Shown: piece after piece, positions 18,079 through 26,417 of the stretch
Position numbering within the stretch: position 1 is the stretch's first letter
How the letters are laid out: every line of letters begins with the position of its first letter
Assembly (NCBI GenBank): GCA_938010385.1
Contig: CALLVD010000008.1
Location: 1 to 57,084, forward strand
DNA: 57,084 bases
DNA from: an uncultured Robiginitomaculum sp.
GTDB lineage: Bacteria; Pseudomonadota; Alphaproteobacteria; Caulobacterales; Maricaulaceae
Direction of reading: 5' to 3'
Translations under genes and position numbers: made by a program
The notes under the pieces: generated by a model
Told to the model about the DNA's origin: nothing
The model's input: only the letters and a program-made list of their open reading frames with translations
Database searches by the model: none

Positions 18079-21000
18079 TGACGACAGAGACCAAAACAAA
18101 AAAGTCATGGCCTCGCCGCGTTTTGTGGGCTTTGGCCGTTCTTGTAATTTTAAGTCTGCTCGCGATTGTTGCGCTGCGCATTTTTATCACAACCGGCAGC
18201 GGTGCGCGCTTTATAGAATCTCAGATAAACAAGCGCAGTTTCGGGCCTATCGAACGGGTTGAGATTTCCGGCCTGTCCGGCGACCCTTTGGACATCTTTT
18301 CTATAAAATCTGTTAAAGTGTATGACGTTGACGGCGTCTGGCTGACCGCAAATGATATCGACATTGATTGGAATCCTTGGGCCTTGCGCGGCAGAGTCTT
18401 GGACTTGGACTCCGTCATTGTTTCCAAATCAGAACTGGTACGCCGGCTTAAGCTCAACTCAACTCAGTCACCGTCACCGTCGACCGATAATCCCTATTCC
18501 GTGCAGCTTGAATCGGGGCGTGTTGGGGCGTTCACGCTCGATGGATCCTTTATAGGGCAGCAGGCCGTGCTCTCTGTGTCCGGCGGAGTTACAACACAAA
18601 AGAGCGGCGCGATTGACGCAAAGCTCAGCGCCGTGCGGATTGATGCGGCAGGCGACGCGCTGAGCCTTGATTTCATACGCAACCGCTCCGGTGAGATGGT
18701 CGGCGATTTTGACCTGAAAGGCGCGGACGGCGGGACATTTGCGACCTTACTTCGCGTACCGAAAGGCACGGCGCTGTCGGGGACAGGTCAAATCCGGGGT
18801 GACATTGAAACGGGGCAAGGTGATATAGTTATTGCCTTTAACGGCGCGCCTAAAATTACCGCCAAAGGGTATTGGTCAAAAGATCAAGGCGGGGTTCAGG
18901 GGAATTTAAATACCACAAATTGGCCACTCTTTGACCGTTCCCGGCGCGGACTTGGAGACGAAGTTGACATTACAGCCTTTCTAAGCCGTACGCGCTCGCC
19001 GGAGGACTTTGAAGTCGTTGTCAAATCTGACCGCTTGACCGCCACCGCGCGCGGCCAATTGAACCCTGAAGGCGGCCTTCATGACTCAGTGAAGGTGACA
19101 GCGCGCTCAAACAGCGTAGGAGCGATTTTACCCCTGCCCGACGGATACAAGCTCGGCGCAGGCGATGTAGACGGGACTGTCAATATAAATCCGGAATACG
19201 CGTTTGCAGGCACGGTTGGTCTTCGTGATATCACAACACCATATGCAAGAGCGGCCAGCCTAAAAGGCCCTGTAAGGCTTCGCCAAGGCGGCGACGCTGT
19301 CTATGATATAGAGGGCAACTTAACGCTCGACAATCTGACGACGACCGCAGAAATTCCAATTAAATTAAGCGCAAAAACGCAGCTCACCGCCAAGGCGCGG
19401 CTGAACAGTGAGACGACCGAGATTGCCGGTGTGACTTTTAGCGTCACCTCAGGGGAGACAACATTAAGAGCATCCGGCGATGCCAATTACACCGCTCCGA
19501 GCTTTAATATCTCGGGCGATGTGGCCGCGAACATCACAACCATGGGCGCTGTGCCGGCCGGAGCGCTGCAATCGGATTTCAGATTACAGAAAACCGCAAC
19601 CTCTTTACTCGCTTTTTCAGCTGACGGCGGCTTTAAACCGGCTGCCGCACTAGCGCCGCCCTTTGACAGTTTACTGGAAGGCGGGGTGAACTTTGATGTG
19701 GATATGTCACCTATTGAGGGCGGTCTGCAGATCGCGCAGGCAAAACTTGCCGGACAAAATATTCGCGCCGCATTATCCGGTCGCGTGACAGAAACGCTAA
19801 ATATTGAAGGGGAAGCGCTTTTATCGGCCCCGCTTACCTACCCACCCGTATCTCTGTCCGGCGAAACGTCCGCAAGCTTCACCGCCACGGGAGCGCGCAC
19901 GGATCCCAATCTTCGCCTTGATGCCCGTGCCGGCAAAACAGAAGTCAGCGGTTACGTTTTGCAAGATGCAAGACTGCGCACAGAAATAAAGGATATTATG
20001 AATGCGCCAAAAGGCCCGCTGCGCCTTACAGCCAATACAGAGCAAGGTAAGTTGGATATCTCTGCTGACTTTGCCTCTCGCGAACAGGTTTACATCGCAA
20101 ATGATATAGTCTTGACTTGGGGTAGACTGACGGCGACGGGGGACATCACAAAACCGGTCAACGCACCGGCTGCAGGAAAAATCAGTCTTAATCTGCCGGA
20201 AAAAGGTGATCAATTTGCGCGGGCTGATTTGACCCTGTTTGCGCAAGGGCAAAACCAGGGAATTTCGCTCAATGCCGATGGCAAAAATATCGCTTACAAA
20301 GATTTTGCTTTCGACAAGCTGTCCGCTCGCGCCGAAGGGACTCTGTCATCACTTGAGGGACAAATTCAGGCTGAGGGTCAACGTAAGTTGAATGTCTTGG
20401 AGCGACAATTCAGCCTTAATACTCCATTTTCTTTATCGCGTGCAGACGACGGCGCTTACCGGGGCACGCTCAATCCCGACGCAAAATACGGCAATGTAGT
20501 TTTGGACGCCGGGCCACCTATACAAGCCGAATATAACGCCGGTGACATCACGCTCATCGCCCCCCTTTCGATTTCAGGGTCAAACCTTGATATCCGTTAC
20601 TCCAAGCTTTCGGGTCAAGAAAAATTCGTTTTAAAAACGTCCGAACTTCCGATTTCGCTCATCCCTATGCCGGGGAGTTTGGCAGATACGCGCGGCCGTA
20701 TCGGAGCAGATATTCAACTGGCGACTGCACCGGACGGAACAGGCGCGGCGGGCGGCGGGCGTGTTACCCTTACGGATTGGCGCGGCTTTGATATTGACCG
20801 CGAAACGGGGTTGTCGGGCGACATGAGTTTTACCTTTTCAGGCGACCGGATTAACTGGAAACTTGACGCATCGTCTTCGAAGGGCTTTACAGCGTCCGGC
20901 GAAGGCAATTTGCCGATTTCAAATGCGCCCTCCTTGGCAGCCATTCGGCCGCGTATGAATGCACCTGTCTCAGGGAAGTTTGATGCTTCAGGCGAAGCGG

Positions 21001-22295
21001 CCGCTATATTGGGGCTGGTCACACCGAGCGATGCTAATCCAAGCGGACAGCTTAAGGCGAACCTGAGCCTTTCGGGGACGGCTGCTGATCCTTTGGTGGA
21101 GGGTCAAGCTTCCGGCAGTGAATTAAGTTTAGAGGCGCCACAGCTGGGGACGAGGCTGAGAAAGGGACGTTTTACCGCCAACTTCAAAAACGATACCTTG
21201 GAAATAAAAGACGTCTTCGTCGCTGACAACAGTAAAGGAACGATTACAGGACAAGGCCTATTTAAACTTGGTGAATTTGGACGACCTGTCGGAGAGCTTA
21301 ATATGAAGGCCGCGAAATTTCGGGCGCTCGACCGTAGAGACTTCGAGGGCACTGTGACAGGTAATTTAGGATTTACAGCCACGCAGGAAACAGGGACGCT
21401 GACAGGAGATATCACGCTTAATCAGGCTGAGGTCAAACAATTCGTGACAGGGGGAGCCACTGTTGTGGAAATTCCCGTGGAAGAAATCAATAAATCGGAT
21501 CGGCTTAAACCGATTGAGATTAAAGCGCCTGTTACGCCCATCAGTCTTGACATAAATTTGCGCGCGCCACGCCGGATTTTTGTTCGCAGCCGTGGTCTCG
21601 ATGTCGAGCTATCCGTAGATGCAAGCGTTAAAGGTACGCTTACCGCTCCTGAAGTTTATGGTGAGGCCAATATCCTTCGCGGCGGCTATAAAATTGCCGG
21701 AAAAGAACTCGCCTTTGAAACCGGCGGCATTAAATTTGACGGAGAACTCAGCAAGGCTCGGGTTAACCTTGTCGCCAATACGAACACGCAAAACCTGTCC
21801 GCAACGATTGAGATTAAGGGCACGGTTGCTGAACCTGAAATTGAGCTGTCCAGCTCCCCTGACCGCCCCCAAGACGAAATCCTCTCTGCGCTCTTATTTG
21901 GACGATCCGCAACAGAGCTCTCTACAATCGAAGCCGCTCAGCTTGCGGGAGCTTTGGCACAGTTTTCGGGAGCGGGCGGCGGCTTTGACCTTATGGGCGG
22001 CCTGCGAGACGCGTTGGGTGTTGGTCAGCTAAGCATCGGTCTGGGTGAGGACGGAGGAGCTCAGATTACGGGCGGGCGCTATCTGGCAAAGAATGTATAT
22101 TTGCAGGTCTTCTCCGGCGGCGGCACCGGTCAAACAGGCGCCGTCATAGATTGGGAAGTGCGCAAAAACATTTCTCTGCGCTCAAAAATCCAAGCTGATA
22201 ATGACCAAAGCTTCACGTTAAAATGGAAACGGGATTTTTATAGCAGGCCCGTCTTGATGTTGCGGACAATCAATGGCGATTGCGGCGCAAAATAA
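18078..22295 (+). CDS. tamB: TamB, AsmA-like translocation/assembly protein
   Basis: A 1405-residue protein with one N-terminal TM helix (about 15-37) and a very long periplasmic beta-rich groove. It ends in the TamB (DUF490) domain, recognisable from EVYGEANILRGGYKIAGKELAFETGGIKFDG and RPQDEILSALLFGRSATELS. It spans the periplasm and works with TamA, in current models as a conduit for lipids or outer-membrane proteins. The length is normal for the family. It is translationally coupled to tamA by a one-base overlap. Confidence 0.93.
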   Translation: MTTETKTKKSWPRRVLWALAVLVILSLLAIVALRIFITTGSGARFIESQINKRSFGPIERVEISGLSGDPLDIFSIKSVKVYDVDGVWLTANDIDIDWNPWALRGRVLDLDSVIVSKSELVRRLKLNSTQSPSPSTDNPYSVQLESGRVGAFTLDGSFIGQQAVLSVSGGVTTQKSGAIDAKLSAVRIDAAGDALSLDFIRNRSGEMVGDFDLKGADGGTFATLLRVPKGTALSGTGQIRGDIETGQGDIVIAFNGAPKITAKGYWSKDQGGVQGNLNTTNWPLFDRSRRGLGDEVDITAFLSRTRSPEDFEVVVKSDRLTATARGQLNPEGGLHDSVKVTARSNSVGAILPLPDGYKLGAGDVDGTVNINPEYAFAGTVGLRDITTPYARAASLKGPVRLRQGGDAVYDIEGNLTLDNLTTTAEIPIKLSAKTQLTAKARLNSETTEIAGVTFSVTSGETTLRASGDANYTAPSFNISGDVAANITTMGAVPAGALQSDFRLQKTATSLLAFSADGGFKPAAALAPPFDSLLEGGVNFDVDMSPIEGGLQIAQAKLAGQNIRAALSGRVTETLNIEGEALLSAPLTYPPVSLSGETSASFTATGARTDPNLRLDARAGKTEVSGYVLQDARLRTEIKDIMNAPKGPLRLTANTEQGKLDISADFASREQVYIANDIVLTWGRLTATGDITKPVNAPAAGKISLNLPEKGDQFARADLTLFAQGQNQGISLNADGKNIAYKDFAFDKLSARAEGTLSSLEGQIQAEGQRKLNVLERQFSLNTPFSLSRADDGAYRGTLNPDAKYGNVVLDAGPPIQAEYNAGDITLIAPLSISGSNLDIRYSKLSGQEKFVLKTSELPISLIPMPGSLADTRGRIGADIQLATAPDGTGAAGGGRVTLTDWRGFDIDRETGLSGDMSFTFSGDRINWKLDASSSKGFTASGEGNLPISNAPSLAAIRPRMNAPVSGKFDASGEAAAILGLVTPSDANPSGQLKANLSLSGTAADPLVEGQASGSELSLEAPQLGTRLRKGRFTANFKNDTLEIKDVFVADNSKGTITGQGLFKLGEFGRPVGELNMKAAKFRALDRRDFEGTVTGNLGFTATQETGTLTGDITLNQAEVKQFVTGGATVVEIPVEEINKSDRLKPIEIKAPVTPISLDINLRAPRRIFVRSRGLDVELSVDASVKGTLTAPEVYGEANILRGGYKIAGKELAFETGGIKFDGELSKARVNLVANTNTQNLSATIEIKGTVAEPEIELSSSPDRPQDEILSALLFGRSATELSTIEAAQLAGALAQFSGAGGGFDLMGGLRDALGVGQLSIGLGEDGGAQITGGRYLAKNVYLQVFSGGGTGQTGAVIDWEVRKNISLRSKIQADNDQSFTLKWKRDFYSRPVLMLRTINGDCGAK

Positions 22296-22544
22296 ATTAT
22301 TCGGGAGACGTTCCAGCTCTTCGCGAATTCACTGTCAGTGCCGGCGCAATATATCAGGAATTACCGGAGTCAGGATTGATAATATCAAGCGGTAAGGCCT
22401 ACCCCGCCCTGCTCAACGGTCATCAAAGGCGACTTATCCCGAACATGCAGCACGCGTTTAAATTGCACAATATGTGCAATATGTTCATTACGCGATATCG
22501 CAGATTTTCAGGTTCTAAAACGAGCCCGCTTCAAAAGCAGAGCT

Positions 22545-25127
22545 TCAACCGTCTTTGGCATTAAGGCTTTTGATTGCATTTTGAACAGACGACTTATCAT
22601 AAGGTTTTTGCACAACGGGGGCTTGGGGATATCGTCGGGTAATTTCCGTCGCGTCACCATAGCCGGTTGCAAAGGCAAACGGGACGTTTTGCTTCGTCAG
22701 TTCCGACGCTATCGCCTCACTCGTTTCGGTCCCAAGATTCACATCAAGCAAGGCAAAGCTGATTTCTGCGCCTGCAACGGCGTCCAGCCCTTCTCTGACA
22801 TTCGGCGCAATAGTGACCGTCTGCGCGCCGATTTCGCCCAATATATCTTCCGCGTCCATTGCAATGATAATGTTATCTTCCACAACCAAAACGTGGCCGG
22901 AAATTTTTGCGCCGGACGAAGACTGCGCTTCAGTCTCTTTTGCCGGCTTGGCATTTAACGCATTCCGATATTCAGACACAAAATTAGGCGGGATCATAAA
23001 TGATGCCTCAAGCCCGGAAGTTTTATAACTCAGTTGCGCATCGCCATTGAGTTCAAAAGGGACAGAGCGCTCAATAATCGTTGTTCCGAACCCTTTGCGA
23101 ACGGGCGGAGCCTGAATAGGCGGCCCGCCGATCTCAACCCATTTTATGTCTAATGCATCGTCAATTTGCCGCGATAGAGACACCTCAACGCGCCCGGCAA
23201 CCTCGCTTAAGGCGCCGTATTTAATAGAGTTTGTCATCAGTTCATGAATGACGAGCGCCAATGTCGTATAGGCCGGCGGCGTAATAAGCGGGTCCGGCCC
23301 GGTAACGGAAACGCGCGGATTTTTCTCATCCAGATACGCTTTTGCCTCTGTAAAAATCAAATCCTGCGCGGACGCCGGCCCCCAATTTTCATTGGTGATT
23401 TGGTCATGCGCCTGCGCGAGTGCATGCACGCGGCCACCGACAATTTCGGTAAACTCGGAAATAGATTTGGCGTCGTCTTTACTCTGATTAATCAAGCCTT
23501 TGATCAAGTTAAGAATATTGCGCACGCGGTGGTTAAGCTCAGCAATCAGGATTTCCTGACTTTCCTGCGCTTTTGCCCGCTCTTTTAAGGAGGTATCAGA
23601 CATACGCAGAACGACTTCGAGCAGCGTCACTCTGAGCGCTTCCGCCGCCCGGCGCTCTCCGGCTGTCCACGGGCTGCACGTGTTGCGTACAACCTGCTGC
23701 CAAGCCTCGAAACTTTTACGCGGAGAAAGACGGCTTCCGTATTTACCGACTGTCACGGGTTTTTGGGGATTACCGGCCCAATTGACCATGCTCGCAATTT
23801 CCCGGCGGCACAAGACGATAAAATCCCGCGGCGTTCTGGACACCGGCAAAACCATAATGCCGGCTGTTCGGTCCGCGAAATCTGCGGCATTCGGATATGA
23901 CGAAATCAGGTTTTTATTGTCGTAAACGCGGCCCGTCGCTGTTGTATTAAGAAACGGAACCATGCCCGCAAACTCCTCGCGCGTCGGCGTTTGCCCGACG
24001 GCGGTAAAATTGCCGTCAATCCAGCCGATTGCCCCGTCATAGGGTATAACCTCATTCATACCTGCCAGAACTTGGTCTAAGCTTTCAGCAATCGTTTCCC
24101 CCTCGGCCAGTTGTGACATCAGGCGGTCATGCAGTCTTTGCGCGCGAAGCTGATCTCTTTTTTCTTCATCAGTTTCGTGTTGATCCAAAATGAAAGCAAA
24201 AAGCTGACCAAACAGCTCAGCCGCAGATCGGATATTAAACGGCAGGGTTTTCGGCGTCTCATTATGACAGGCAAACAGCCCCCAAAGCTTTCCGCGTTTT
24301 AAAATAGAGATCGACATAGAAGCCGCCACGCCCATATTACGCAGATATTCCAGATGTATCGGCGATACGGCGCGCGTCGTGCTCATAGTGAGATCAAGTG
24401 GCCGTCCTTCGGGATTTGTGGCGGGAATAATGTCAACGCCTTCATCAGACGCATCGGCAATAATCCGAAGCAGGCTGCGCTTATATAAAGCCCGCGCCTG
24501 TTTGGGTATATCAGAGGCCGGATAATGCAGGCCTTTAAAGCTCTCTTGATTAGCTTTAAGCGATTCCGCGACAACCGTTCCTGCGCCTGTCTCAGCAAAT
24601 TTATAGACAAGAACCCGGTCAAAGCCGGTCAGCGCCCGTAACTGGCGCGCCGCTACGTCACATAATTCCTCAGAGGACGCAGCTTTGTTAATGCGTTCCA
24701 TCATAGGGCGAACATAGGAGGTATGGTCCGCGCGGCTGACCTCTTCATATCGCTCAATTTCGATAATAATAAACCGGCCTGACATATGAAGACCGACATT
24801 ATACAAAGTTTCAGAATCCGTCAGGCGCAATCCGAACATACGCTCCATGGAATCGGGGCTGCCGAGAAGCTGCAGACGGGTTCGCATTTCATGCACAGCG
24901 TCAGCCGATAGAATATTGCGGATAGGCATGCCTATGGCATCACTTGCCTCAATCCCGATGAATTTGTGCAGGTTCAAAGAGGCATGATTGACAATCCAAT
25001 CCGTAGACACAGCCAATAACGCACCATATCTTTGGACGCGGCCCAATATATGGATAGGCTCGCGATCACAATTTGTCAGATCAATCGGTTCGTCCGGTTG
25101 CAGCGCTTCTTGCGAATTATCAGACAT
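22545..25127 (-). CDS. Bacteriophytochrome with HWE kinase and receiver
   Basis: An 860-residue cytoplasmic red/far-red photoreceptor. It has a PAS domain with the candidate biliverdin-binding Cys20 (TNCDREPIHI), a GAF domain with PASDIP (203-208) and His258, and a PHY domain with tongue motif PRKSF (469-473). An HWE/HisKA_2 kinase follows (ELNHRVRNILN, His533; HELMTNSIKYGA; IKWVEIGG), then a C-terminal receiver (Asp795 in LLDVNLG). The receiver contains FATGYG (819-824), close to the FATGUY signature known from GSR-linked regulators. It overlaps the heme oxygenase gene by 8 bases, so chromophore supply and photoreceptor are coupled. HWE phytochromes often feed PhyR-type stress signalling; that link is inferred here. 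Confidence 0.93.
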   Translation of the reverse strand: MSDNSQEALQPDEPIDLTNCDREPIHILGRVQRYGALLAVSTDWIVNHASLNLHKFIGIEASDAIGMPIRNILSADAVHEMRTRLQLLGSPDSMERMFGLRLTDSETLYNVGLHMSGRFIIIEIERYEEVSRADHTSYVRPMMERINKAASSEELCDVAARQLRALTGFDRVLVYKFAETGAGTVVAESLKANQESFKGLHYPASDIPKQARALYKRSLLRIIADASDEGVDIIPATNPEGRPLDLTMSTTRAVSPIHLEYLRNMGVAASMSISILKRGKLWGLFACHNETPKTLPFNIRSAAELFGQLFAFILDQHETDEEKRDQLRAQRLHDRLMSQLAEGETIAESLDQVLAGMNEVIPYDGAIGWIDGNFTAVGQTPTREEFAGMVPFLNTTATGRVYDNKNLISSYPNAADFADRTAGIMVLPVSRTPRDFIVLCRREIASMVNWAGNPQKPVTVGKYGSRLSPRKSFEAWQQVVRNTCSPWTAGERRAAEALRVTLLEVVLRMSDTSLKERAKAQESQEILIAELNHRVRNILNLIKGLINQSKDDAKSISEFTEIVGGRVHALAQAHDQITNENWGPASAQDLIFTEAKAYLDEKNPRVSVTGPDPLITPPAYTTLALVIHELMTNSIKYGALSEVAGRVEVSLSRQIDDALDIKWVEIGGPPIQAPPVRKGFGTTIIERSVPFELNGDAQLSYKTSGLEASFMIPPNFVSEYRNALNAKPAKETEAQSSSGAKISGHVLVVEDNIIIAMDAEDILGEIGAQTVTIAPNVREGLDAVAGAEISFALLDVNLGTETSEAIASELTKQNVPFAFATGYGDATEITRRYPQAPVVQKPYDKSSVQNAIKSLNAKDG

Positions 25128-25668
25128 AAATTCTTTCTTTTATTTCGTTGTTCGCGGCTTCAAATATCTCAAAGCCATGATTGGCAGACTCAACAATCTG
25201 TGCAATCTCCTGATGTGAAAAACTTTGCGCCCCCAGATGGGCCAAAAACTTTGTCCAGACTGCGCTGTCTTTTGACCGGGTGACAAACCGATTGGCATTT
25301 TTAACAACAGGATCACGCGAACAATCCCACTCTTTAAACAAGACCTTACCGCCCAAGGAACTTCCCGCCATAACATAAATCAATCCGAGCGCATGCATAT
25401 TTGCCCGCTTCGGCCGCGATGCCCAGACAGGCAGAGCGGCGCCCAGTTCTGAAATATCGGCCTGCAAGTCGTCGAGCCGTTCTGACTCATCCCTCAAATC
25501 ATCATAACCGAAGAGAATATCACTCAGATGCAGGCGCGCGAGATAGTGAACGCTCAGGTAACTGTGCAGTCCGCCGGCCGAAGTCAGATCATACTTAATC
25601 AATGCCGCATCTAACCGGCTGTGCGCTGCCTTTGTATCGTCTCTGAGCATAAACCTTAACGCATTCAT
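25120..25668 (-). CDS. bphO: Biliverdin-producing heme oxygenase
   Basis: A 182-residue helical enzyme of the bacterial heme oxygenase family. The proximal heme ligand is His16 in TKAAHSRLDA, and the distal helix has the flexible Gly stretch (VMAGSSLGGKVLF). It cleaves heme to biliverdin, CO and iron. Its 3' end overlaps the start of the bacteriophytochrome, which needs biliverdin as chromophore, so it fits BphO rather than an iron-scavenging enzyme. Confidence 0.88.
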   Translation of the reverse strand: MNALRFMLRDDTKAAHSRLDAALIKYDLTSAGGLHSYLSVHYLARLHLSDILFGYDDLRDESERLDDLQADISELGAALPVWASRPKRANMHALGLIYVMAGSSLGGKVLFKEWDCSRDPVVKNANRFVTRSKDSAVWTKFLAHLGAQSFSHQEIAQIVESANHGFEIFEAANNEIKERIYV

Positions 25669-25727
25669 TTCAGTAGCTTAGCGCATAAAAATACTGATGC
25701 AAGCGGGCTTGAACAGTGCTCTGAAAA

Positions 25728-26417
25728 TTATCGGGCTTTGATTTGAAATATTCGATGTTTATAGGCCACAACGACGGATTGTATATTCGGCATAGCATCC
25801 GTGAAAGCCGGATCTGACACATAAAGACCGCCCGTAAATGTCCCGAACGACGGCAGGATAATACCCGCTTCACTGACCGCGAAACATGGCGCAGACACAG
25901 AGCCCAGCCGCGAAGAAATCTTAGCCTTGGGATGATAGTGTCCGCAAATATTGACGCCGTCAGGACATTCATATGGGTGGTGGGTAAGAAGGAAACCGCC
26001 CGCCTGCACGTGATCTTCGCGCCCGCCGGTGACGGCGCTTGGGATATCGGGGTCATGATTGCCGAGCACCCATATAAACTCGCAAGCGTCACCGGACAGC
26101 GCGTTTAGTTGCGCAGCCGCTTGGGGTGACAGCCGCTCATCTGCGCGCATGTCATGGAAGCTGTCCCCCAGAGCGATAATGCGTTTCGGGCGGTAGTCAT
26201 CCGCAATGACGCGCAGCCGCTCTATAGTATCTTGGGTATCAAAGGCCGGCAGGACCGAGCGGCCAAACTCTCGCAAATAGCTGCCCTTTTCAAAATGCAT
26301 ATCAGCAACAAGCAAGGTCTGACATTCCGGCAGAAAAGCCACCTTACGAGAGTCGAGAATGATTTCACCGGCGCGAGTCTTTAAGGCGAGTTTTTCAGCC
26401 TTTGGTGGCGTTCTCAT
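25728..26417 (-). CDS. pdeM: Ligase-associated metallophosphoesterase PdeM
   Basis: A calcineurin-like phosphoesterase of about 229 residues. Metal-binding motifs are all visible: LVADMHFEKG, ALGDSFHD, WVLGNHDPD, THHPYE and CGHYHPKAK. This type belongs to the ligase-associated DNA repair cluster (PdeM, an endonuclease/phosphodiesterase). The track ORF begins at 26507, but its first 30 residues are unlike the family and overlap the helicase gene. The Met at 26417 (MRTPPKAEKLAL) is preferred and gives a 23-base overlap with the helicase stop. Confidence 0.87.
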   Translation of the reverse strand: MRTPPKAEKLALKTRAGEIILDSRKVAFLPECQTLLVADMHFEKGSYLREFGRSVLPAFDTQDTIERLRVIADDYRPKRIIALGDSFHDMRADERLSPQAAAQLNALSGDACEFIWVLGNHDPDIPSAVTGGREDHVQAGGFLLTHHPYECPDGVNICGHYHPKAKISSRLGSVSAPCFAVSEAGIILPSFGTFTGGLYVSDPAFTDAMPNIQSVVVAYKHRIFQIKAR

